Source of the DNA: Amyloporia xantha
Taxonomy: Eukaryota > Basidiomycota > Agaricomycetes > Polyporales > Adustoporiaceae
Length of the DNA: 64,000 bases
Direction: 5' to 3'
Assembly (NCBI GenBank): GCA_036971615.1
Contig: JAYKKR010000002.1
Span: 496,001-560,000, forward strand
Shown piece by piece: positions 1 through 10,345 of this stretch. The number at the start of each line of letters is the position of its first letter. Within the stretch, counting starts at the first letter, position 1. The translations under genes and the position numbers were made by a program. Under the pieces are notes generated by a model, which saw only the letters and a program-made list of their open reading frames with translations, did no database searches and had not been told where the DNA came from.

Positions 1-185
1 ACTTATGTAACTTTGATCAACTTGCTGTCGCATTCGTAAACTTTTCCTAACTGTACTTAACTTTCTATACAATTTTTACTGTGAGTTGATAGTAGCCTAT
101 TTCTCGAGACCAGTATAATGTATTTAGTATAGACTACTAAGGTAGCTCGGCATACATAATGAATAATAACACCAGATACCTCTGT

Positions 186-3100
186 TCACTTTCTTCGTCT
201 CCGTTTCTTGTGCTGACTTTGTCCTTTCTCATCGGACTCTCTGCGGCGATGCTTCAGTTCCTCAGGCACTGCTTCTGGTGGAGCAACTAAGTCAGTTTGG
301 GACCTATAAAGAGGCCTGGGGCGTGGTCGAGGCCGTGGAGGCTGCACACTGGCAGCCTCGACAGATGGAACGGTGGGTTGATACGGCGGTCCTCCTGTCA
401 GTCCGGGACCTTGAGATTCTGGCCAGACATATGGACTACCATCGACGGTGCAGATAGTAGCCAGTGGCCGCTCAAATTGCAGTTCGAGCATTTGAGGCTT
501 CAGTAGGTGTCCGTTGGTGGCAGAGACCCAACTGCTGTTGTCCGGGCTTGTTGTATCATCTTCGCCCTCGATTGCAGACAGTGCTTGCTCTGGGATTGTC
601 AGCCGCCGTGATACATGCAGAATTTTCACGGGATGCAGTGGCTCTGCGTTCGCGGCCTTCTCTTGTTCATCAACGGCGTCGACAATGAGATTATAAATGG
701 TAATGTCATCGTCGGGTCCTCGTTCCAGATACATGCGCAGAATCACCAGTTCGAGGAGCATTGCCACAGGGCCGTGCACCAACGCATCACGGTCGAATTT
801 CAGGAAAGACGGATTTGGAGCATGAATCAACCGCGATTGAATTTCAACGAGGAAACTCTCGACCAGTGCAGCGTCACCAGCCAAAATGGGAATCGCATAT
901 TTGACTCGAAAGTCAGATGCGCGCATTGTCTTGTTGCCTCCTTGACCCATTGTCTGACGAAACTTCTCAAGAATCGGATGAGGCTGCGCACCCGATATGA
1001 TTGCCAAAACAGAATGGACGGCTTCCTCTAGCGTGCGTGTGATCTCCAGATTTTGGTAATTGTATGTGCTTACGGCGTCTTCACACAGTCTGACTGGCCA
1101 AGCAAGCTGTCCAAGCTAAACCGACTTCTCAGAACCAGCTCGCCGCCGTGCTAAAGGATATGTAGACACTAACCTTGCGTGCATTCCAACTCTGCAGTTC
1201 CTGCTCGGCGAACGCCTTTGCCAATCGATGCATAGGCCATTTCGTCTTTGCGGGCTTGAGATTTCGTCGATAGATGTTGCCATAATACCATTCGACTTTG
1301 ACATAAGGACCCTCACGCAGTGTAAGCTTAGCCGGATACAGCTTGCCCTGTGCATCCACTGGCAGAACGACGTGCTGGCCCAAGCTGTTCCCGATGGCAG
1401 CCAAGGGACAATGGCATGAGTAATCGTCAAATTTTCACCAGTGTATCTGCTTACAATTTTTCGTTCCAGCGAGGCTGACCTAAGCATACCGGACAATTCC
1501 ATGAGCAGCTCTTCTTGTGGTAATTCTTTGGTAAGCCGAATTGAACGTCGACACAGTGAATGTGTGACCAAATATCGCACATATCACAGAGAATGAGACC
1601 AGGTCGGGCTGGTCCTATTTCACTGTCTCCGTCTCCCAGTGGCGAGCTTACCATCGTTTCTGAATGCTGACCGCAGCCGACGCACAAGATGATGCCCGAG
1701 TCTGATGCCTGGCTGCTATCGGATGTCGCTTTGTTGAGTTCATTGCTCTGGGTTGGACCCGATTTGCTGATACTGTTCAGGAACCATGCAAGATCATCAC
1801 TCGCCTCCACTATTGCATATCAGAGTAACCAGATTTAATCACCAAAGGGTACAATGTATTTCAGAAACAATGGATCGTACCTGGACCCTCTCGACCCTCT
1901 TCACCCGATTCATGCGGCTGTTCCGAATTGTGCTCGGGAGCAGGGCTCACTCGAGGTGGAGTAATTAGCCAGGGACTAGATGCTCTGCTGGAGGTTTGTG
2001 ACGCAAACCGGGAGTGGTTATCGTGACCTGATGGGTCTGGTGATATGGTCCGTGGCTCGAAAGAGGTATCCTGGGACGGGCGCAGCTTGTAATCTTCAGC
2101 AATTTGCAATACCGTCTGCTCGGTGTCCTGCAAGTGAGCATTAGCTTGTACTTGTCCTATAGTCATCAAAGCGACCGAATCAAACTTACCATGTGGACTG
2201 ATGTTCGATGATAGATGACTAGAGTCACATGGTGGCTAAGTTTTGTAAGTAAGGATTCTGAGCCGATATCCTGCAGACACCCTTCATTCCGCATGTCATC
2301 ATATAGGAATGTCCGATCTCCCAAGCGAATTTGAGCTGTAAAATGGCTTCGCTTGTGATGAAAGAGTATGCGGCCAACCATCTCGTATGTGACAGAATTT
2401 TCAGGCTTTGAAGGACCACCATCTGGCGTCGCTACGCTGGGGGCTTGGACACTCCATGTGAGTGGGAGACGGGTGGGTTGCCGAGCAGAAAATGCCTGCG
2501 GCGTGTCTCCGCGGGTCTCAGGTATGACTTGTAGCATTTGGGGCCAGCTAGTGCGTACTGCAATGGCGGAAGCCTGTTCCTCACAGCCGGCGTGAGTGCA
2601 GCCCTGCGGAGGAGACAATAGGTGTATCGGTGAGCCACCATGATACTCGTTGCCCATGGGGCGACAGGGAATAAAGTGCGCAAAGTATTCTTCAACAGAA
2701 ATGTGGAGCTTGTTGGACGCTGAGCGGGCAATAGCTATATCACCACTATTCAACGAAAACTGTGCTATTGGCCGACCATCAGGGTCAGACATCACATGCC
2801 CCGCCATACATGAGCGTACGATGTGATATTGAATGCCAAATAAAGCGGTCCGAATCATTGAACTAGGAGTCCTATCTTCCTATTTATTTGGTTAAGTTTT
2901 CAATTCTCCAGTTACTAATGAGCTGTCTTACATTGATAGTTCGGTTCAACCATGTAACCGAACAGCCATACGAATGTGGCGGGTAGAGGTGCCACTTGTC
3001 GAATATCCAATGACGCACTTTAGCTTGACATAGTGCAGCCCATGCGAGTCTTTCGTATGGGGCCTCTTTGACAGCCATTGAGTGCGGTGTTGAGATCCAT

Positions 3101-5862
3101 TTGAGGCGCTTGTCAAAGTCACGAAATATTGATGCGATAAGCGTCTCATCTGAAGCCAGGGATTCCAGACATGCCTGACGCAGCGAGGCTGGCCAAAGGA
3201 TGAACGCACGGAACCAGAGCTCGAGACCGACGTCAAAGAAACACGAGTTATCATGCCACTGATATGATTGTACCCAAACAGCCTGATCCACGTTCGGTGG
3301 ACATGAGCCATGGTCTGGAGTCAGTGTAGCTAGATCCACATGAGCATGTGGTGCGCGTCTACTAGGCCCCTCCTTTGTGGCTTTGGTGTCGGAGTTCCCT
3401 TCAAGCTTATCGGCTGCCTGGAGTGTGTCGTACGTGTCTGGTGCTCGCCCATCATTCACTGAGATTGGTTTTCGACGCAGCTGGCCACTAGTGCTGGCTG
3501 CTTTGTCAATGTCGTCAGGTGTATAATGGCCATCTGCAAAAGGGCTCATGAAGCCTCAGATATTCTCGTAGATGGTGATAACTTACCTAGTACCGCTTTA
3601 TGCTGTGTCTCAAATTTTCGGACGAAATTGAGAATGCTGTCGACGCCAGCAAGGAGATCCAAGTCTTTCTTTCCGGTAGCATGATGTAGCAGCGAATGTT
3701 GACTCTCAATAGGATTCGATGAACGTGGGACTTCCGCCGCCATGGATGGGGTGATGACACTTTTCGCGGGGAAGATCATCGAGGCTATTGTCGGCCTCAC
3801 CCACCAATTAATCCAGCTGCGGATTTTTGGAAATGTTGTCCGCAAAGAGTCGACAATTTGATCAAATTCCTCAGAGGTCGTCTTTGGGGATATCATTCTG
3901 TATCGGGCGGCCTGGAAGGTATCGCGGAGGCCTGCAGGAATGAGTTCGGTGTTCTTCTCGATATGCATGCCTGAGCGTCCGAAGTGAGTCTCACAACCTT
4001 GCTGGAATCGCGAAGCCTCAGCAAGAAGCTTTTCATGTTCCACAGCTTGCGCCGGTGCCGACAGGTGGTCCCAATCACGTATTCGAGAAATCATGGTGTC
4101 CGCATATGCTTGAGCATGAGCACTTCGCTGGGCCGCAGAGAAATCCATGACCTACGCTCCTAATGTCAGCGTGGGCTCCGAGAGTATAGAAATCTCACGT
4201 GAACCAGAACTTACAGCAAATAATAATTTGGGGTCAAAATCGCGGCCCGCAGCTTGCACGATAGATTGATTGAGTAAGCGAAAATGCGGACGATGATGTT
4301 CCGCGTTGAGAGAATCAACCCATGAGTACAGAACTGGTACCCACGCACTGAGCACAGTATTAAAGGCACAGGTCGCGAGCAGTGTCCCCTGGCGAAAGAA
4401 GGAGTGGTCACCGTCGGTCACAAAGCCATGGCGACTGGCATCAGGACCATCCCTCGCAGCATTAATCCAATCCGCTACTGCCTCTGTAATCACCTGCTTC
4501 ATAAATGGACTTTGCATTACGAAGTAAGTTGGTCCCGTGAAGCTTGACTCGATGACAAACTTGTAGCCATATTTTGCGATTGACGTGGTATTCAGGTCTC
4601 CCAGCGAGTGCAGCACAGCGAATCCCCCGCGAGTCGCGTTGGAATTGGGGAATTTCAACCGCGCCTGGCTCTTGACAAGTTGATGACGTGCGGCGCGGGG
4701 ATTGGCAAGCACCGGCGCAATTTCACCCAATGGTACTGCGCCAGGTGCAGAGTCACCAGTGCGAAGTTCATGTGCAGACGCTCCTGGCCGCCGGAGGACC
4801 TGTCTGTCGAGTGCATCCTCTTCAGCCTTTGACAATGGACCTCCCGGTGGGCGCGGATGCTCATGGGTACGATCCTCATGCTCCCATACATCGACCAACG
4901 TGCCGTCCCGTTCAATGCGATAATGGTACGAGCGTATTCCACATTGAATATGGACGAGAGCATCGTTGCGGCATTGTCGATTTGGACATCCTTGAAGCAA
5001 CTGAGCAGTGATAGCGGAGGTCTGTGTCCTTGGACGGAGTAGGCGTGAACAGTGCTGACATTGAAGGACACCAAGACAGATCCGGTATTCCACTTGACGG
5101 CCCTCATGGGCCGTATGACCCCGAGATCGCCATACCCACTTTGTCTGTTTCCACTGTAAGCCTGGCTCATTGTTTGAGTCCACCAGTTGCTCGCGTCGGT
5201 GATACCGGTTCGGCCAATCAGAAGATGGTCCTGTGCAGAACGGCGTGAGTAACTCTAGTCAAAATAGACACTAATCGAAAATACACACCTTCGGAGCCAG
5301 ATCCACCAGAATTGTCAGGCACATGAACGCCCGCTTGACTATCACTTTTTTGACTGTCCATATTGATCAAGCCCGGCAGGTCGCGGTCTTCAGAATGACA
5401 CATTGGTGGAACCCAAGGTTGCCATGCAGGGACCGGATACACGGGAGCAAACGGTGGCCAGATATTCATCGGAGAGCCGTATGGATAGGGGTTAATGCGA
5501 GGGTCAGCGGAATTAGGAGGTGGGAAGCTGTGGTGGCCTTCTTGAATGATAGGGGCTTGATCACCAGTGAGCGTCATCAATCCGCGTCCCGGATTCATCC
5601 CTCCAGCGTACTGTGCAAACCCTGCAGGAGATCCAGCAAATGGACTAGTAGAACCACCATGGACACCAGTTGTCCACGGCACTCCTGTGAACGGGGGATA
5701 GCCTTCAAGCATGGTTTTGAATACACAACACTGCGTATGGCGAGAATACATACCATTTGGAAAATTGGGAGGAAAACCCGAATGCACGGGAGGTTGAGGA
5801 GGCTGAGATCGGCCTTCATGAGGGGTGCGTAGACCCAAGAACTCCAGGAAGCGTTGGAACAT
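186..5862 (-). CDS. GCM-type zinc domain / DDE transposase / ubiquitin-protease-like / PHD finger fusion
   Basis: Ten exons chain in frame through nine GT-AG introns of about 45-80 bases, giving roughly 1,700 residues; I found no stop or frameshift. In order: a Pro/Gly-rich N-terminus (to about 5230); a Cys/His cluster with a WEHEDRTHEHPRPPGG signature (about 5160-4830), which I read as GCM/WRKY-like; a DDE core with candidate acids in TDGDHS (about 4415), DFSAAQ (about 4140) and NPIESQH (about 3710); a papain-like fold with DNSCFFD (about 3240) as Cys box and RSHFTA (about 2345) as His box, as in ubiquitin-specific proteases; a PHD finger of CxxC-CxxC-HxxC-CxxC type (about 1705-1475); a small basic domain (about 1400-1175) that may be Tudor/BAH-like; and a C-terminus ending in HKKRRRRK, a likely nuclear signal. 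The start at 5862 is the first ATG of the open frame. Exon 6 joins best at an acceptor giving EDRTPSS. The protein probably moves its own element. The peptidase role is inferred. Confidence 0.8.
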
Positions 5863-6224
5863 TCACAAGTAGTGTTTTGTTAGCGGGACAGCTCTCATGC
5901 GATCACAGACATTTTGCGAGTGGTCTGAACCAATACGCCACACCGTCTCGATCATAGAAATATTAAAAAGGCAATTTGTATTTTGTGATCGGGAGGATAA
6001 CCACGCAGGCCGCCAGGATACAGGTTATGTCTTTCATAATTACAGCAGATGGAGAAAGTACCTATAAGGTAGATTTATTAACAAAGCTTTCAATGAGCAT
6101 CAGCCTGAGATGACGACATACAGATAAAGTTGAGGGTTTCGACTGTACTGATAAATATCCTCACGCCATTGGTACCATTGGAAATGTGGGTGGTGCATAT
6201 CCAATAGGAACCAGTAACATCTGG

Positions 6225-6860
6225 AAGATAAAATAAGAAAGAGTAAACCCTCCTCCACCTCGACAATGGTCCCAGGGCAAGGAATTGTTACTCCGACTGT
6301 CAGATGTGCACATCACCCGGCAAGAAGCCAAAATGGCATGCGACACCGTCGGTCGGGAGCATACAAGCTCCAAGCTTGACGGCAGCCATTGAAGAGAGAA
6401 GTTCAGAAAAGAAAATAATAAGAAAGAAAATAAGCTCTCCTCTGCCAAAATAACAGTACCCAGGCAAGTAGCAGTCACTCCGACTGTCAAGTGCGCACAT
6501 CACCCGGCAAGGAGCCAAGACAACATGCGGCACCGTCGGTCGGGAGTATACAAGCTTCAGGCTTCGCGGTGACTGTTATACGGGTAGGTTTTGGAGAACG
6601 ACGCACTCACGGCGTAGGTGGAACAACAGAAAAGGAAGTAAATAAGAAAACAAAATGAGCTCTCCTCCTCGACCTAAATAACAGTACCCAAGGCGAGTAG
6701 CAGTCACTCCGACTGTCAAGTGCGCACATCACCCGGCAAGGAGCCAAGGTAGCATACAGCACCGTCGGTCGGGAGTATACAAGCTTCAAGCTTCGCGGTG
6801 ACTGTTATACGGGGAGGCTTTGGAGAGCAACGCGCTGCCAGCGAAGGTGAAAGAATGGCA
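6225..6860. repeat. Tandem repeat array, about 3 copies of a 187-229 bp unit
   Basis: The word ctccgactgtca followed by catcacccggcaa and gccaccgtcggtcgggag-like sequence recurs starting at 6291, 6478 and 6707. Each unit continues through acaagctt, an A-rich stretch and a ctctcctc block, and a partial unit precedes the first. The array lies upstream of the transposase gene and inside the presumed element. It may hold its promoter or transposase-binding sites. The short minus-strand open frames in it are repeats of one another and not genes. Confidence 0.8.
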
Positions 6861-6898
6861 GTGCAGGACTGGAAAGACGTGGCACAGTGGACGAAGTG

Positions 6899-7096
6899 CG
6901 GGAAGTTAGTTTGTCGGGCGCCCAACTTCTGTCCCGTGACAACGGAACTTTCCTAACTGGCGCTAACTTGGCTAGACGGACAGAGAGTTAGGGGCAAAAG
7001 TTAACAAAAGTTAAACAAGACAAATTAACTTTTTATGACTTAAAGTTAACACAAGTTACTTAAAAGTTACTTTTGTAAGGGGAAGTTAGTTTGTCA
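6899..7096. repeat. Right terminal region with duplicated 16-bp motif
   Basis: The motif gggaagttagtttgtc occurs at about 6900 and again at about 7081. A related inverted copy, gacaaattaactt, is at about 7018. Between them lie many AAGTTA/GTTAACTT words. This looks like the subterminal and terminal part of the element to the left. Confidence 0.6.
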
Positions 7097-8556
7097 AGTA
7101 CAAATGTGAACCGTCCGTGCTGGGTCATTATTTATGTGACCTCATGACAACTACTGCCGCTTTGGTGAGCTCGTTCCAACTGACGCCACTAGCAGTAATA
7201 CTATACTTCGAAGTATCTACTATTGTGCTCAGTGCTCACACTGCTAACGGTTCGAGGACTGCAGGCTCTCACTTTCTGTCAGCTCTCCCCACCGAAGGAC
7301 ATTCAAAACAGACTTTCGATTCATTTTCAAGATCATGTATAATTTCCGTCCATCGCACGATTATTGTAACCATGAAATAATTGTCCCAGACTCTCTCCTG
7401 CTCTACACTTGTCCCAATTGTTCATCTGTGGGCGTTTTCAGGCCAAGCATACGCCTCACTTATGTATCATGAAGGTGGGCGTCGTGGATGTGATATAGGA
7501 CCCATCGTCAGAAATTGCCCAGTGCCGCAACACAAAAGGGAGGTCCCATTCGGTGCGTTTGAATTCCATTACCGTTAATTACGCTGATTTCACTGTATCC
7601 GGTAATACCCAATTCCTGAACATGACAGGAATCTCGTGATACTGGATGAGAACATAAGTCACTGCGGCGCGACCTCTACGGGCGTGCTAATTGGTCCCTC
7701 GTCTGACTATTGCGCTTGAGGCTCCAAGAAATCCAATCAATCCAGTATCGTGGCGGTTTGGTCTCACACGCAAAGGCCTCCTCACAGAGCACATTGGTCT
7801 AGAGTCAACATAAATGGACTTCCTCGCCACATGGACGTCCGGAATCATCGGTCGCAGCTTAGGTTCACAGAGGTTCTCATCTTCGTCGTTCACAGCGCCT
7901 ACACACGGTGCCATAACAACTTGACACATAACTTCCAAAGATCCCGAACCGCACATAGCTGCCGTCAGTATTCATGCAGTAGTGCTCTACGGCGACGGCG
8001 CAAATTTCTTGTCGAACACCTTACGGTTTGAGCCTTGCTGGACGTTCTCATTATCTGCGGCGGTGGTAGGTGATAGCATAGACGATAGAACCTTGATCAC
8101 GAAATTATTCTCAGCCGTCGGATACGACCGTGTGTACGTAGGTTCCCGCCTCTGTAGCCGCCCATTCTCCGTAAGCACGCCGTAAATATACAAATTACGG
8201 CTACCTCATATTATGTGTGTAGTCGATTCAATTAGGACACATTGTGATAGTCAATCACATCTTGCTTATGCTCCATCCGCTTGCATCCAACTCTGAAGGT
8301 GAGTGTATCCCGCGAATAGATACCACTGATCAGCTATTGAACAGAAAACAAGAGATTGCCACTCAGTCAGATCAAGGCGTGTTCTTCGTCTTGAATAGAC
8401 TCCGTATTGCAAGCGGCTACGGTGCAGAGAACAGCCATGTGAGTGGTATCCGAAAATATTCAATGAAACTAGTTGAAGTAATGTGAGTAATAGTGCCTTG
8501 TACATACTCGCTCCTTGCCTCCAGGTCAGGCGTCCGCGGTACGAACGGGAGCAGCT
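7097..8556. other. Intergenic stretch, no gene supported
   Basis: Several open frames under 110 codons exist on both strands. None has a recognisable motif, and I could not chain them by splice sites into a credible protein. The last few hundred bases are the upstream region of the F-box gene starting at 8557. Confidence 0.5.
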
Positions 8557-9639
8557 ATGATGCCTCATATTCCTGTCGAAATCTGGGAACACGTCATCGA
8601 CTGCCTTAGCGATGACTACAGCACGTTAGCAAGTTGCGTGCGAGTGTGCAAGTCGTGGACGTTTAGAAGTCGGCATCATCTGCCTAGATACATAGACTTC
8701 AACGAACGCAAGCGGGTCGTGCAAGTCTCAAGGCAGAGCGGGACGCGTTGGACCGGGCCAGACTTGGTCATGATATCGCACAAACGACGGGGCGAACGTA
8801 GGCCGATCCCCCATCTAGGCACATTCGCCGCGATGATGGCAGGCCGATGGACAAGGGTGCGTGCGCTGCAGTTCAGATCTGCCGACTGGTGCACGGGAGA
8901 TTTCTCGCCGGACGTCTTTCTGCACCTTTCTGCATTCTCATCCGTCACCACTCTCCGGCTCTGGGAGGTCACCTTCCCGTCCATCCAGACCTTCCGCCGG
9001 CTCATCTGCTGTTTTCCACGTCTCCAATCTCTTCATTGCAGCGCACTGGTCCTCACACACGATGCCAGTGTCCCACCATTCGTGAGGTGGCCTCCGGGTA
9101 TGTTGCTCTCGTCTTTGCAGCTAGAAGGCGGAGCCCCCACTATCAGCGCCATCAATTCATTGCTTCCTTCGGGCATCGTTGCACAGTTGCATGACCTGGA
9201 TATTAACTTGGAGGGGATCGACCTTCTTGAAGATGCACGTGCGTCGACCCGCCTGCAACAAATCCTCGATGTCGCTGCAACGTCGTTGAGTTTTCTAAAC
9301 TTAGCCTTGCGCTCGGATCACAAGGATGGTAGATTACGAATCAGTGATGACGCCTCCGGTGAGTCGACACATTTCCTCTCCTCATTCAGTGTAGTTGACT
9401 CCAGTCTATGCAGGTTGGCCGACTCTCTCTCGGATCTCAACGGTCCAAGAGCTCCGTCTCCACCTGCAGCTGGTCAATGAAAACACCAATTACAATGAGG
9501 TGGTTCAATGTCTCTCACATATCGCATATGACACTATCAAGGAGATTCGTCTCTCATTCACGCTCGAAGCGACTTCACGAATCGAACCAACTATCAAGAG
9601 AATTAGCCAAGTTTTCTGCTCCCGAATTGACAACATACT
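8557..9639 (+). pseudogene. F-box gene, 5' part, interrupted by nested transposons
   Basis: Exon 1 (8557-9358) starts MMPHIPVEIWEHVIDCL, an F-box, followed by the family's AGRWTRVR and LHLSAFSS blocks. The intron runs from 9359 (gtgagtcg) to 9413 (atgcag). Exon 2 begins with a Trp-Pro-Thr-Leu-Ser segment and stops being F-box sequence at 9639, exactly where an LTR begins (TGTTAGAG). The missing 3' part resumes at 24338. F-box proteins act as substrate adaptors of SCF ubiquitin ligases, but substrates of these fungal expansions are unknown. The ATG at 8557 matches the start used by the paralogs. As it stands the gene cannot make a normal protein. Confidence 0.85.
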
Positions 9640-9876
9640 TGTTAGAGGGAGTGCTCGGACGCACAGATCACGTGATTTAGGCGCCCATACGTCGTACATA
9701 CCTGTGGTCTCTGCCTGTATCTTTCCTTAATCCGTGCTATGAGTAGCCTTCGGTTTAGGTGTCGGTGTATGTGTCGGGTTAGCTGTTTTGGCGCCTACTC
9801 TCCCTCCTGAGTTCCTAGGAGTATATCTGCTCTCTGAGCACCCCTTTGTGTCTGTGTTTCCTCTATTCGCGCGACA
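9640..9876 (+). repeat. 5' LTR of the TRIM-like element
   Basis: Starts TG and ends CA. It is preceded directly by ATACT. It contains the palindrome atcacgtgat and is near-identical to 24101-24337. Confidence 0.9.
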
Positions 9877-9890
9877 GGTTATGAGCCCCG
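9877..9890 (+). other. Primer-binding site for an initiator-tRNA half
   Basis: The sequence directly after the 5' LTR is ggttatgagccccg. It is complementary to the anticodon stem-loop (GGGCUCAUAACC-type) of initiator tRNA-Met and not to a tRNA 3' end. Priming by an iMet tRNA half is known for Drosophila copia and yeast Ty5. Confidence 0.7.
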
Positions 9891-10345
9891 CGCTCTCTGC
9901 ATCAGCAAAACCGAACTTTTACTTAATTCATCTTATTTGTCTTTCAATCTTCCTTAAATTGTCTTTACCTTCTTGAATAAGCAAGAAAGTGTCTTAAGTC
10001 TTTAATGAAAACGGTCAGAACGACTAAGATCGGCATGCGGAACATGTTATTAAATTCTGTCGTTCCTTTTTGTCTTGAAAACCTTGTCCCCAGCACACCA
10101 AGATGAATAAGGAAAAAATTCAGACATAGTTGTAATGAAGTCCAGTCGCTCAGTCACAACAAGATCACTGGTCAAAGACAAGCATTATTTAAGTATTGTA
10201 AGCATGAAAGTATGCCAGTCTTGGAATCTCATAAAGCAGTCTCACAACGAGGCAGACAGCGATAAGGACTTCAATTGGAACATTATATAATACAAATTCC
10301 AATTCATAAGATCCAAAGGGTTTCGTAAGAGAACACTGCATGGTA

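Larger units (their letters stand above)
1..7096 (-). mobile_element. DNA transposon with GCM-type DDE transposase (left end outside window)
   Basis: The block contains one large transposase gene (186-5862), a tandem-repeat region upstream of it and an end region rich in short AAGTTA/TAACTT words. The same words, in inverted orientation, fill bases 30-75 at the window's left edge (for example taactgtacttaac), so both subterminal regions seem to be present while the left tip is cut off. The right tip is placed at about 7096, where the second copy of gggaagttagtttgtc ends. Target duplication cannot be tested because the left end is missing. WRKY/GCM1-type zinc domains joined to transposase cores are known from MULE-like elements; the superfamily here is inferred. 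Confidence 0.7.

Noticed and set aside
6225..6860. Repeat array as a CRISPR
   Set aside because: Units of about 190-230 bp without short constant repeats and unique spacers, in a fungal genome and inside a transposon.
1..7096. KDZ-type element with a linked TET/JBP gene
   Set aside because: The transposase motifs fit a GCM/WRKY-type DDE protein, and no TET/JBP dioxygenase motif (HxD...H) was seen in the element.
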